From Eopsaltria australis (Eukaryota > Chordata > Aves > Passeriformes > Petroicidae), in the NCBI GenBank assembly GCA_034509425.1, contig JAVTVJ010000040.1:2969501-3033500 (forward strand): a DNA stretch of 64,000 nt, given 5' to 3'. How positions within the stretch are numbered: position 1 is the first letter of the stretch; each line of letters begins with the position of its first letter. This document shows, piece after piece, positions 25,101 through 37,100 of this stretch. The notes under the pieces are model-generated. The model made no database searches, was not told where the DNA came from, and saw only the letters and a list, made by a program, of their open reading frames with translations. A program made the position numbers and the translations under genes.

Positions 25101-28100
25101 TTCCATGACTGTTCTTACTTCACTATCTGAGGTGAGAAACAGTTATTTCTGATTTTTGGAGGATCATCTGAACCAAGTGAGGAACGTGAGAACAGGCAAT
25201 GACCACGCCGCTTTCAACACAGATTCTTTGCTCCACTATTCACTACCCTGATGGAATCTATCATTTGGCAACATTACCCTATAAGGCAAAGAAACAGCCA
25301 TTTATTAAATGTATCCAAGAAAACAGCTGCTTTCAAAGCATGCTCCTACTTACAGCAACCCACTTTACAGTAGCATCCTTTTTGAAATGCCATTAGACTA
25401 GTAACAAGCAAATTTAGTTTGAGATTTGTGAGTAGTTTGTTTATTTTCAAGCTGCAATGAAATGCAACAGAACACAGTTAAGTTCAATTAAAATATTTAT
25501 GGTAAAACTTAAAACTGTTGTACAGCAAGTATGTGCATACATTAGTGCACAGATAGCTTCCCAATTACTTCTCTTGGTGTCAGAACTTTAATGCAGAGCT
25601 GTATAAAAAATAAAGTAATAACATGTTGTGTTTACTGGCTTTAAAAAATATCTACTTTCTTTGGTCATTTTGTCTGTACTCCTGAACTGGTAATTCATTT
25701 TCTAAATGTCAACCAGATTTTTGGGCATAGCACAGAGGTCCTGCTAGGTTCAAGAAGCTCCACAATGGCACTGTGGATATTATCTGTATCTTCTTATCAG
25801 CTGCCTTTCACCACAGCAGTGTCTCAGAGCAAACATTCTTGGTGACACTATCAGCATCGGGAAGTATCAAGACCAGGCAGTATTGAAAACTGGACAGGGG
25901 GGTGGGAAGCAGGACTTGTGAAGCCTTGCAGCAGGAAAAATAAATAAATACCACCTTATCAGGCCCATATCAGTTTCTCGGTGGGGTCTGTCAAGCAGGA
26001 AGTTCAAATTGACACTTTTCTCTTTTAAAGAAAAAAACCCAGGGGGAGGGGAAGAGGAAGGAGAAATGCTGGTGGTGCTGGAAAAGTGATAGAGAAACTG
26101 GGGCCACCTCAGCTGGAGAAACAGCTCCCACTGTCACAAGGTTAAACACGAGGGTGGGGATGTACGTGCCTTATGTGCAGGAGCAAGCCCAGGAGTGACA
26201 GAAAGGAAGCTCACGCAGAGATCGCAACTTTCTTTTGTGCAGCAATCCCGTGCTCTCTTGACTGCCTAAAGATAATTGCTCTTTTCTTCCCTTCTGAATT
26301 TTCCCAGTAAAGCTGCCCCTCCTACTAATTTCCATGTGTAGGCAGAAGTTGTGATATTCAAAGATTACTTTTCAATTCTAACTGTGACAGCTCTCTGTAG
26401 TTTGCAAACTATCTTTGGTCCATAAATCCCCTCTTGGCTTTTTCCCTTATTACCTGAGCACAAGGGACACTTGGGAACACCAGAGAGATCAAAACATAAA
26501 CAAGTGTGTCAGCACTGTGTAAAATAAGAGAAGGTAATGTCCGGGGCCAAGGAGGGGTTCTTAAGTTTTATACTGAAGGTGGATTTAAACCAGGGCTGAA
26601 ACTGATTGAGAGGTTTACAACCTTTCTTGCTGCTCTTAAAGGAGCCATACTTCAAAGTTAAAGAGATATATTTCTTATAAATGGATTTTTTTTAACTTGT
26701 CATCATAGATTTAAGTTTTTACCAATCAGAATGTCTCCCTCTCACTCCTGAAATGCATTTCTTCCCCCCACCCCCATATACATACACATACACACACACA
26801 TACATATATACAGTAAATAGGCATATAATCTTCCAAGATCTGTCTAGTTTCTGTGGTCAGAGAGACACACAGAAAAGAGATTCATGACAAAACAAGAACG
26901 GTGCAGCTGCATTTTTAAGTTACTGATCTGGGGGGGCGGGGAGGGAAGAAAGAAGAAAACCCCAGACATGCCTCGTGAGGAGCCTGATCCACTTCTAACT
27001 GAGGTCAACAGATTATTTGCTCAGATCTGAGATTAGTGAGTGCATGCAAGAGGAAAAGGGACAAAACTCCTGTTACTTTTAAGTATTAATAAAACTTGAG
27101 TGAAGGGGCTGCCTGCAGTCACTCCAAAGTGGGTGTTCAGCTACAGACAGCTGCAGAGCTATAGACTTTGCTCTTGGTTCTTGTGTTCTGAGCTGTAGCC
27201 TGAGAAACATTTCATAAAAACAATGAGCTGTTCTTTTCTAAAAACTTGAAAAACGGTTGTAGGCAGACAGTAATTTCAATAGTAATTTCAGGAGTGAGAT
27301 GGTACTGAACACTTCGAGTGGTGGAGCTTAATTATGCCGATTCACATTTTCGATCTAAATTAAGCACCTCTTCTGCTAGTAGAAAGAGAACCTCGAAGTT
27401 GTGAAGCGGGCAAAACAAAGACTGTTTCTACTCAAAATGAGAATGGAGACCAACATTTAGAAGTACATAATTTGATCATCTGTTTTCTAAATGTGTCCGC
27501 AGCAGTGTGACATGCCTTTGAAAACTTTTTGCTCAGAGAAGGTCTTTCCGGAAGCCTTCAAATAATTTTCAATATTAAGACAACTTCAGCCCCCAAATTC
27601 TGATTTTGTGAAGACAACCTCTCATATCATTTGAAAATCATTTTCCTGAGCCCTTTTGAACATTCCAGGAGGCATTTTTTTAAGCAAGTGCAGATGTTTC
27701 CTCTCAACCCAAACAGAAAAGCTTCAAAACCAGAAAGTGAAACTGCCCATAAACAAAAGGGAAAGCGAGCGACAGGGCTGAGCTAACGGCCAGCATGTCA
27801 GAGCCAGCAGGGAGAAGAGAATAATAAATCGCATTTAAGAAAAAAGCATTAAAAAGTTAATCTTCATAGAACTGGAAAGATTTTAAATAATGTCTTGTTA
27901 AACCTGTTAATGAAACAAAAAGATTGCCAAATATTTTGTAAATATGCAAATTATCTTCCCCCAGCTTGAACTTTTTTTGTGAAGCTTGACCAAAAGATGT
28001 CACCTGCCTGTACTTGACTGAGGAGACAAACATGACATGAGCAGCAGGAAGTTGCATCATATGATTGCAATATATGAACATTATTATCAAATAGTCATGT

Positions 28101-31100
28101 CCTGAGTCAATGCAATTGTTTGGATTTTGTTGGGTTTTTGTTGTTTGGTTTTGTTTTTTTTTTTTTAACTGTTACCCTCTCCACCCCTCCATCCCAAAAT
28201 AATCCTCTCATGTTGAGGTAAGAATGAAATTCTAAACTATGTGGAACGGCCAAAGCAAATTTCCTCAGTGCTTTCTAAATAAAATATCTGAGACTAAAAG
28301 ACGATCTCAAGGAGCAGTTGAATGAGGTTAAGCACATTTAACAAATTACTGAAAATTTATTTTTAGCAGAATACAGAAATCTTGTGCCACCATACTTAAA
28401 ACTATTTACTGGACAATGGCACCATCTGAAGGGGACATCTCAAATCCTGACAGAAAACATCGGGGGCCTCAAAACAGGCACGAAGGGAATGACACTTGAG
28501 TTTCCAGTGCTGGGATAATGTGGAGTCTTGCCTCTACCACAATTGTGCAACTCCTTGCAGGCACTTCAACATCCATTTGAAGTTACGTAGCTCCACTCGG
28601 AGCTAATCATGGCCATGAAGGTAGGTGTGTGCTCCAGCGTCTGAAGGACTGGGTCAAAGGCCCCAATTCAGGAAAACACAGAGGACAGGGTTAAACCCAC
28701 AACTAAGTACATGCCTAATTGCTGTCTTGCATCTGGATGCTTTCCTTCTGTGGCACAAATGAACTAATGCTGGGGAAGTTACCTTTAATTTGAAAGTTTG
28801 CTGTTACAGAGGCAAGTAGATGTTACATGTGGGTGTGTAAATACATTTATGCTCTAAAGTGGTAGTTCTCTCATTTTTGAGGCCACTAATTACAGGAAAT
28901 AAAGCCAGAGAAATTCCCTGATACATTTTTCCCCGGAGGCCCATCCTGCTCTGGTGCTCAAAGAGGAACTAAGGTGCTGAACTCTAAGGCTGTGATCCCC
29001 AAACCCTTGAGGCACTTAAAGCAGCTGCCTATATTTTAAGTTGGCAAGACTGGAAGGTCTCTGTAGGTGTGTGTCCCAGGTGGCCTCTCCTGTGCTGGGC
29101 AGCCAGCCAAGGTACGATTCTTCCAAACCTCCCACGGGCACCAGTGTGCACTGCACACCCAAGACACAGCGAAGGGAGAGATCTGGGTGCAACACACCAC
29201 AGCCACTGGCTGCCTCCTGCCCATACCAGCATGTATCCCATGGGAGGAGACCCTGACTTCTGGCTGCCTCTTGGCACCTGGACCCCAACCTTCCCTCCCC
29301 TCCTCCTCAGCGGGTGCCAAAACCAGCAGCCATGAGCTGGGAGAGGAGGTGATGCTCCCCTGCTCCTCTGAGGGAAGCCATACCACTTTAAACACCAAAT
29401 TATTAGCACTCCATTTGGCTGGAGAGGACTTGCCTGACTTCCCAGCAGGTGGGGGGGTCCCCTCAAGCAAGACTGTGTTCAGATGTTTTGCTAGGCCAAA
29501 GCCCCACATCTGCAGCAGGTGCAGTGTGCCAGCGAACTGGGGACAAACCCTCTGCACTTTACTCATGGATGAATGCAGAGCCAGGGGACCCTGGCCAGCC
29601 TTTGTGGCACAGAGAGAGGCTGAAGAGGCAGCCTGATGTTCTCTAATTTTAGATTTAACTAGTGGCCTGGGAGAAAGGAGCAGAAAAAGCTAAACTGTTC
29701 TGGCATTCATGGTAAACTCATCTGGTTCCAGTACTATTTGTGGAAAAACCAACCCTGCTTGCACCATTGCTGCAGGGACTTTGGCAAATAATGATCTTTG
29801 GGAGACTTCTGGATTTTTCTTCCACACTTTTCAAAAGGCTAACTTTAGAAAACCTCAATCCTTATGGTACCTGTAGGGTTTTTGGCGCATCTGCAGGCTT
29901 TAGGGCCTAAAGGTGTTGCTCACAAGAATGAGGGGATAAGAAAAAAAATGTGAGAAGTTTTTATAATTTTCTATTTTCTTTAGGTGGAAGGAGCTAACAT
30001 AAAATTTCTAAATAGTTTAAATGCAATTATCTTAAAAAAGAAGAATGTCTATTTCAAACTCAGCATCTGGAAACACTGCAAATATTAAGGCTGAACTACA
30101 AAATTGTGACTCAAGTTCCCATTTCTTTAAATACTCATATTGAGCCTACTACTTTTACTAAAATCAATTATTCTGCCATGTCCAGACACCCTTAGTTTTG
30201 ACCTGATTAAGAGTAACCAGACAGAGTAAGAAACACTTTACAAATACATTCATTGCTACTTTTGAAAGGAAGCCTAAGGCGCCAGCAGATGCAGGAAACC
30301 CATCCTGCATTTGTGTATTCTCCTAGCTAGTGGCCAAATGTGCCTGACTAGATTTTAGCAAACTCCTCATCCACCAGAGCCCTACATGCTGTTGTCTCAT
30401 CTCACCTGCAAGTCCTGCTGAAAAGCCAACAGTTCATCACATCAGGAAATAAAACTGCACAGAGAGTGGTGAAGTGACATATGTGCAAAGATGATAGAAT
30501 CACCGAGATAGTTTTTGAATAGAGAATATAACTGCATTAAGACATTCCCTCCCTCTCTTCCCTCTGTCATTAGGAGACAACAAGTTTTCTTCTATCCGTT
30601 TGTAGGGGAAGACAAAAAAACTAGTGAAAGGGTGACACCCACAGAGGATATATGTACTTCTGATTAATCTCAATGTGTGATATAATTTTTATAAGATGGG
30701 ATGACAGTCCTAATGATCCCCAAAGAAACACTGATATTTTATAACCCATTCCTTATTGCCAAATAACCATAACTAGTTATTTTTAGAAAAAAAAAAACAA
30801 ACCCAAACACCTGCTTGCAGTTTTTCGTTCAAGTTTCAGTGTAGTCACTGGCAGAAGGACAAAAGAATACTCTGTTCTATCTTAGAGCAGCAGCAGGGGA
30901 AGCAGCCTAAGAGTCCACTGAAAAGTCAGCAAGAATCTTTCCTTCTCTTGAAGGGGATCTGGGTGAGGTGTCAGGCAGTGATTAAGCGAGAAGTAAAGCA
31001 CCAAGGCTGGAAATAATCAGAAACCACAGAGGAACACAAACTCCTGGAAACACCTCTTCCCCCTGCTACCAGTGCTATTATTTTTGAACAGAAAATGAAA

Positions 31101-34100
31101 GCTGCAATGTAAAGCCAAGAAATGGGGACAAAGTACACGGAGCTTAAAACACAAGTAACCAGATGAGGAGACCACAGGAGGTTTGCTCCCATAAGATAAG
31201 TAAGTGTAGATGCAAGGCTCAAAGTGCATTATGCAGTAAACACGTATTTTGTCAGACACCTAAACAGTGTCATGGCACATTGCCACTTCCTGGTACAGTG
31301 AGGGCAGCCCTTTGGGAGCATGACTGGACAGCCTTTAGTATATGCTACCAAAGCAGACTTTTGCTCAACACACTGTGAGATCTGAAACTGGAAAGTCTGA
31401 GTGGACCAACAGCTATGGTTAAGAAGACAGAGGTCAGGATGTCTGTCCAGAATTCCGCCAGATAAGACTCAGATTGTAAACAAGCTCAGATTTTATAATC
31501 TCTTTCCATTTGAACAGGCACAGGGAACTCATTCTCTTGTGTTGGGTTTTTTAATTCCCCTGTTCCACTCCAAGCTACCTCCTGTGACACAACAGATGAT
31601 GCAGCTGTGTAATTATACAACTTATTATTAGATCGTATAGGCAGAAGAGACATTACTAGCATTCCTTGTTTATACTGTAATCCACTTACTGAGGTTCATC
31701 ATTGTCAGCTCTCTGGAGGGGGGATAGTGCAGCCTCTCTGCAAAGTCTCGGCAATACCACACAAGCAGCTCTTGGTTGGCAGGGATGGGCTTGATGGTGT
31801 AGAAGTAGATGTTCATTCCATTCTGACAAGCAGCCAAGTTCTGCTCCTGAACAGAGTAGCCAGGGTTTACATAACGCATCCAGTTGCTCTTGTCCTCGTT
31901 AAATCCATCAATGAAGTGGTGAAGTTCACCACTTGAATAGATCTGGAATAGAGAGGAAGTGCTTATGAATATATATAAGTATATATATAGGCACAATACG
32001 CAACATGTACGCACAGAGTCCAGAGGGGAAAACGATAAGCTCCTTTTTTTTTTTTTTAGGTGAGCATATATTACTGAAGTAAGAGTTCAAGCTGTGTTTC
32101 TGCCTTTCCAGCTATGACATCCTCTGAGTTAAGAAGGTATTTAAAGGCAAGTCCACAGCCACTTTTTCCATTTAATCTTAGCTTGTGTCTCTGCTAGCTT
32201 GGGAAAACAAGACCCAAAATCTGAAATGTGGAATACTCTCCCTGTGTGAAGAGTCTACCTTAGAGTCCTTTTCCTGGTGCTCTGATCGACAAGTGGGTGA
32301 TGCTGATGACTGCAGGTCTGAGTGCATGCTTGCATTAATGCTTTGAGTCACTTGTGTATAAGACTGACTGGCTGTGCTACGTCAGAGTCCTTCTTGCCTC
32401 TTTCTATGGCCTCTGTACTTCAGTTTCCTACCACCTCCACCCAAAGGTTTAAACTATGCAAACATTCTCCACCTCCTGGAGTCCTAAAGCAACACTTGCT
32501 CATAGTTGAACTGTAACCCTTTTGTAGGAAGGCTGGGCGAGGCAAAGATGAAATTCACCTGCCATAACTGAAGGAAGAACTGGAGAGGGGTTAGCCCATG
32601 AGATGTCACTTTTCCTGCCAAGGGACATGTTCTGACTTGTCCACAGAGGGACAAGAAAACATGAATCTGAAAACTGCTCAGCGGTTTTGGGGGAAAGAAG
32701 TTCCCATCGCTGACGGAAGCTACTGTTTCTTGAAATGGTAAGAATAAGAGAATTATTAAAAAAAAAAAAGAAAAAACTCAAGAAAAATCCAGGAAACATG
32801 CTTGTAAAAACACACTGCTTACTCTCAAGGGGAACTAGCTCCGTGCTGGATGAAATGGGGTTCCTGGTTTTCTCAAAACAGATGACCAGGCAAAAGCCAG
32901 ACCTTGAAGTGGGAGCAGCTTGCACCAGCAACGCACCTCACTGAACAGGAAATGCCTTTCCAAAGGGGAGAGAGAGCTTATCAGGGGGAAAGCACTCCAC
33001 AGGGTGCTTCTGCCCGTGTGCCCTCACCGCTGTCTCTCGCAGCTCCCTGTCCGGGCAGCGCCCTCCGGCCGGCCGGGAGCGTCCGGCGCTCCCCGGAGCC
33101 CGGCGGGCAGAGAGGCGAGGCGGCCTGGCCCTTTAACGCGGGCCGTAAACACCAGAATCACTTTCTTTAAGAGTAACTTCCTGTAAACTGAGAAGGGGGA
33201 AATACATGTGGCCTCATCAAAGCAGCTTGCGAGAGATTTTGCGGTGTGTTTGTTATGAGAAAATGGAAGGGAGCCGGGCGAGTTGCGCTGCATCAAGAGG
33301 AGCCTTCGGGTTTCTCTGCTCACCCCGGCTCGCAAACTTCCAGGAACGCGGGGCTCTGGCGCTTGACGCCTGCCACCACTTCCCAAAGCAGCCCTGCACC
33401 GCTCCCACGTCAGGCCCACAGCTCCGGCTCCCCGGCAGAGGCACCCACCAGCTCCCACCTATTCTGGGGAAGGCGCGCCCAGATGTGCTGAGTCACGGCG
33501 CGGTTCCCAGAAGTGACGCGGGCCCGGGCGGCCCCGCTCCCCCGGCGCCCCGCACATGTTCCCGCTCCTGCCAGCGAGCCCTGGATGCCTTTAACAACAT
33601 GTGGGAAGTTATCTCCCACAGTTTCCTTTGCATGTGCAAGCCTGTGTCAGACCCCTAGGAAGGAATTAATTTTCAGTGCAGCAGTCTGTCTTGAACGAGT
33701 CAAGAGATTGCAGCAGGGAATTTAATGATGCTTAGATGTCTCCTAGGATATTATTTCTGAGGATCCCTCCACATTAAGGCTTAAAATCACATCGTAAGAA
33801 TGATGTCATCTTTCTCATTGCAATGTAGGAATGAAGTCCTGCAAGATGGCTAGCAGCCCTTCTTCCCTGTGTCTGCTGTCTTACGAACAGCTGGGTGGGG
33901 CTAGGGTCAGTGCCCTGGTCTCTTCCTGTACTGGACACAAGGGTGTCCAAAAAGGATCCAAAAGGGGTCCCAAAAAGTTCAGCAATAAAAACATTTTGTG
34001 GCCTTATTAATGTGAAAAGAGTTGCGTGCTCTGTAAAAATGCTCATGCAAATAACTGCCTGTGCAATGCTGTATTACATGGTACAAAGACGATCTGAGAA

Positions 34101-37100
34101 AACCGAAATGATTCAATTAGGTAGGAAGAAAGGGGTGTGGGGAACGCTGGTGCATGCCCTGGGTTTCACCTGGATATGAGGTTGGGATATTACTAAGGCA
34201 GGCAGGCACCTGAGTGCAGAGGCTTGGACACAGTCCCAAATCCACGGATTTAGACACAACCTACATGGCTAGAAGGCAGCAAAACAAATCCATGGAATGA
34301 AATGGGGCTGAAGGAATGTTCTCTAACAATTAATAATGTGTCTGTAAGGAAAACGAGGATTATGTCAACTGATAAACTGAAAGCATATTCTCCAGCACAG
34401 ACTGCCCAAGCCAAAACATATTGGCTGCTGCTCCCTTCCAGCTTATACTGTAGAGTACAAATTAGGCACCACCTCTGGTGTTTGTCTCTTTTCCCTTTGC
34501 TAAGATCCATGAGCTGCTCTTTTAACAATTCTGAGGAGGCCTAGAAAAATTTATTACTTAAATTATATACGCTGAAGACTACCACTGCTGTGTTATAGCA
34601 GTTCTAAACAAGACCCTGGAAAAAATGTCAGAAAATGTATCATAATTCCAGAGTGAAAGTTTATGCAGCACTTTCACAGCTTCTTCAAGGTGGGAAAAAT
34701 GAAGGACGTGATACTTGCATAAATCAGAATGACTTTCCGCTGTGAAGAAATGCAAAATAGCCTGCCCTTACAGCAAGCAGCAGAACTATTTCTTTACAGA
34801 ATCAAGCACTGATAAATTTTGAAAGACAGAGCCAGGAAGGGTTGTGCATCTCCACTGCTCTCTCCACCCACACAGTCCGTACATCCAAGACAGCCAGGCT
34901 TTTACTTGGCTTACTTCACCCACTGGCCCTGTTTGTGCCTGGCCGTACACAGAGGTTGTCCCCTGCATCACACAGCAGGAAGTGACCCAGCTTCTCAGCC
35001 GTACTCATTTAGTGATCTGCTTACTGCAACGTGGTGCTGCTTTTTCCTGCTTACCCGCCAAAAGTATTTTCTGTTCGCATTCTTGGGAACCGTATCACTG
35101 GTATAGATCTCTCCTACCAGGGGTCCAAAGCGTGTTCCTTTTGGGATGTACTCTTTGCTTATAACTCCAGTGACCTACAAGAAGAGCAGCACAGGATCAG
35201 TCCATTGTCAGTAGAAAATGAAAAGCCTCCCTCTTCTCCCCTGTTCCCCAAATGTAACAAGGTAAAGCAAACAATGCAAGAAATTTTTTGTGACGGGTCA
35301 GCAAAACAGAAATAAATAAATGAACACTCTGTCAGTTACAAAACAAACAGTTTTGTTAGGTACTAGCATTTTCCTAAGACATATGGAAGCTAATGATGAA
35401 TACCACCTTAAAAATGTGCTTTTTGGAAATACACTTACAAGAAGAAACAGTAAGTGAAATGTACAGAGACTGTCAAATATCTTCAGAAGTTTTTTTTTTT
35501 TTATCAAAGGCAACCCCCAAAAGTCTAGTTCCAGCAAACAAAAATATGCAATATCTATCAATCACTTCACTGCTACAGAGCTTGCTTTTCTAATGTGTTA
35601 GGAACTGGAATGACTGCTCTTCCAGATCAAAATGAAACTACCCTCCACCCCCCTCCATTCTTTGGTCTATACCCGCCCTGATAGCTAAAAGGAGAACACA
35701 AAAAAAAAAAAAAGACAACCTTCAGTTCTCTTACCAGCATACAGTGGCATACAAAACAGAATATGAAATGGCTCTGGGACATGTACTCACAGGTCACTTG
35801 TATAAAAAGGAATCATCAGTTCCGGTAACATATATCAAGTGGGTTTGGTCAAAAAAAGTGTAAGGGTTTTGAAGAAAATGCTCCACTATGCTAGGTCTAA
35901 GAAATGTACTCTGGTTGTTCAGCTTCCTTCTTGACAGTAATTATACCAAAAAAAGTCACTGACCACAAATCAGGAAGCAATTCATCATTATTCAGAAGAA
36001 CGTGCCTTGGAGTAACCCTTTGCAAAACACTGCTGAGTTATTGGTTTTGTCTCTCTGTTTCTCACCAATCTTCTTAAATTTAATGTATCCAAACACTGTT
36101 AGAAAACCAACAATTTTGTAAACCAAAAACCCCAAGCCTTTGCAAGATTGATCCTGCTGCTCAGATAGTGGAAAAAAAAAAGAAGGTAAAAAGCCCATTA
36201 ATTTCGAATTATAACCAAATATATTATAAACTCTCATGGCAAAATGTATTAAACATATCCCCTTCACACATCTTGCCACTGGTTGTTTTGCTTGCCAGGA
36301 TTTCAGAACAAGACCAGAACACCAGAAGTAATAGAGGAAGACTGAGAGCTGGGATTACTGCTGTCTGTACCCCACAAAGAATTGATGTCCTTACCAAAGC
36401 AGATTAGCACTTGTCAGACCCTACAGATAGCTCATTTCAGTGAGCTTTTCTATTTCTTCCAACAGTCCTTCTCAGCAAAGGATGGTAAAAACCCGGGGCT
36501 GTATGTAGACAGTGCTTCACAAATTAGCTAAGCCTTCTGATTTTCTCATGCTACATTTTCTTACATTGTGTGACCCTTAATGTATAAGTGAGAGGCAGAC
36601 AGAGAAATCCTTGCCTGTGTGCTGGTCAAGATTAAAAATCCCAGTAAAAAAAAGGAACATCTAGCAAAATTTCCTGTTAAATGTCAAAATAAAGGGGACA
36701 AATAACAGCCATGGAATCACCTTGAAACAGATTGCTGGGTATATGTGGTGGCTGTTTGTACTCGTTTGCATTTTAACATGTGTTTTCAGCACACTACAAA
36801 GAAAAGAAATTAAAACATCAACAGGAGAGGTAGTTAAATGCTCCATTGATCTGTGCATCTGGACTGAAGAGAGAGAAGAGGGACTTCCAGAAATTTTCCT
36901 ACACCTACCATATGCTGAAACAAGCTCAGTGGCTCAGTTTTATTTTTGTCTTGCTTGTACATGTCTTATAGAGAGCTGAAAAAGGCAGATGTTCTTCTCA
37001 TTTTCCCTATATATCTTCATTTACATCCATCTGCCCTCTCAAGAAAAGTTCACAACCAAGCTACAAGCACACTCTACCAGTTTTACTGCATGATAGCTTG

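Larger units (their letters stand above)
31943..35054 (-). other. PRDM1 intron 3 (3.1 kb) with internal CpG island
   Basis: No coding sequence recognised. It contains a CpG-rich island at about 32,990-33,590, a TGCTGAGTCA motif, a perfect BLIMP-1-type motif and an octamer ATGCAAAT near 34,045. See the separate entries. Confidence 0.75.

Noticed and set aside
29036..29636. Overlapping 145-189-codon frames on both strands in intron 4
   Set aside because: Both strands open at once, GC-richer patch, no domain, no splice context. Best explained by composition.
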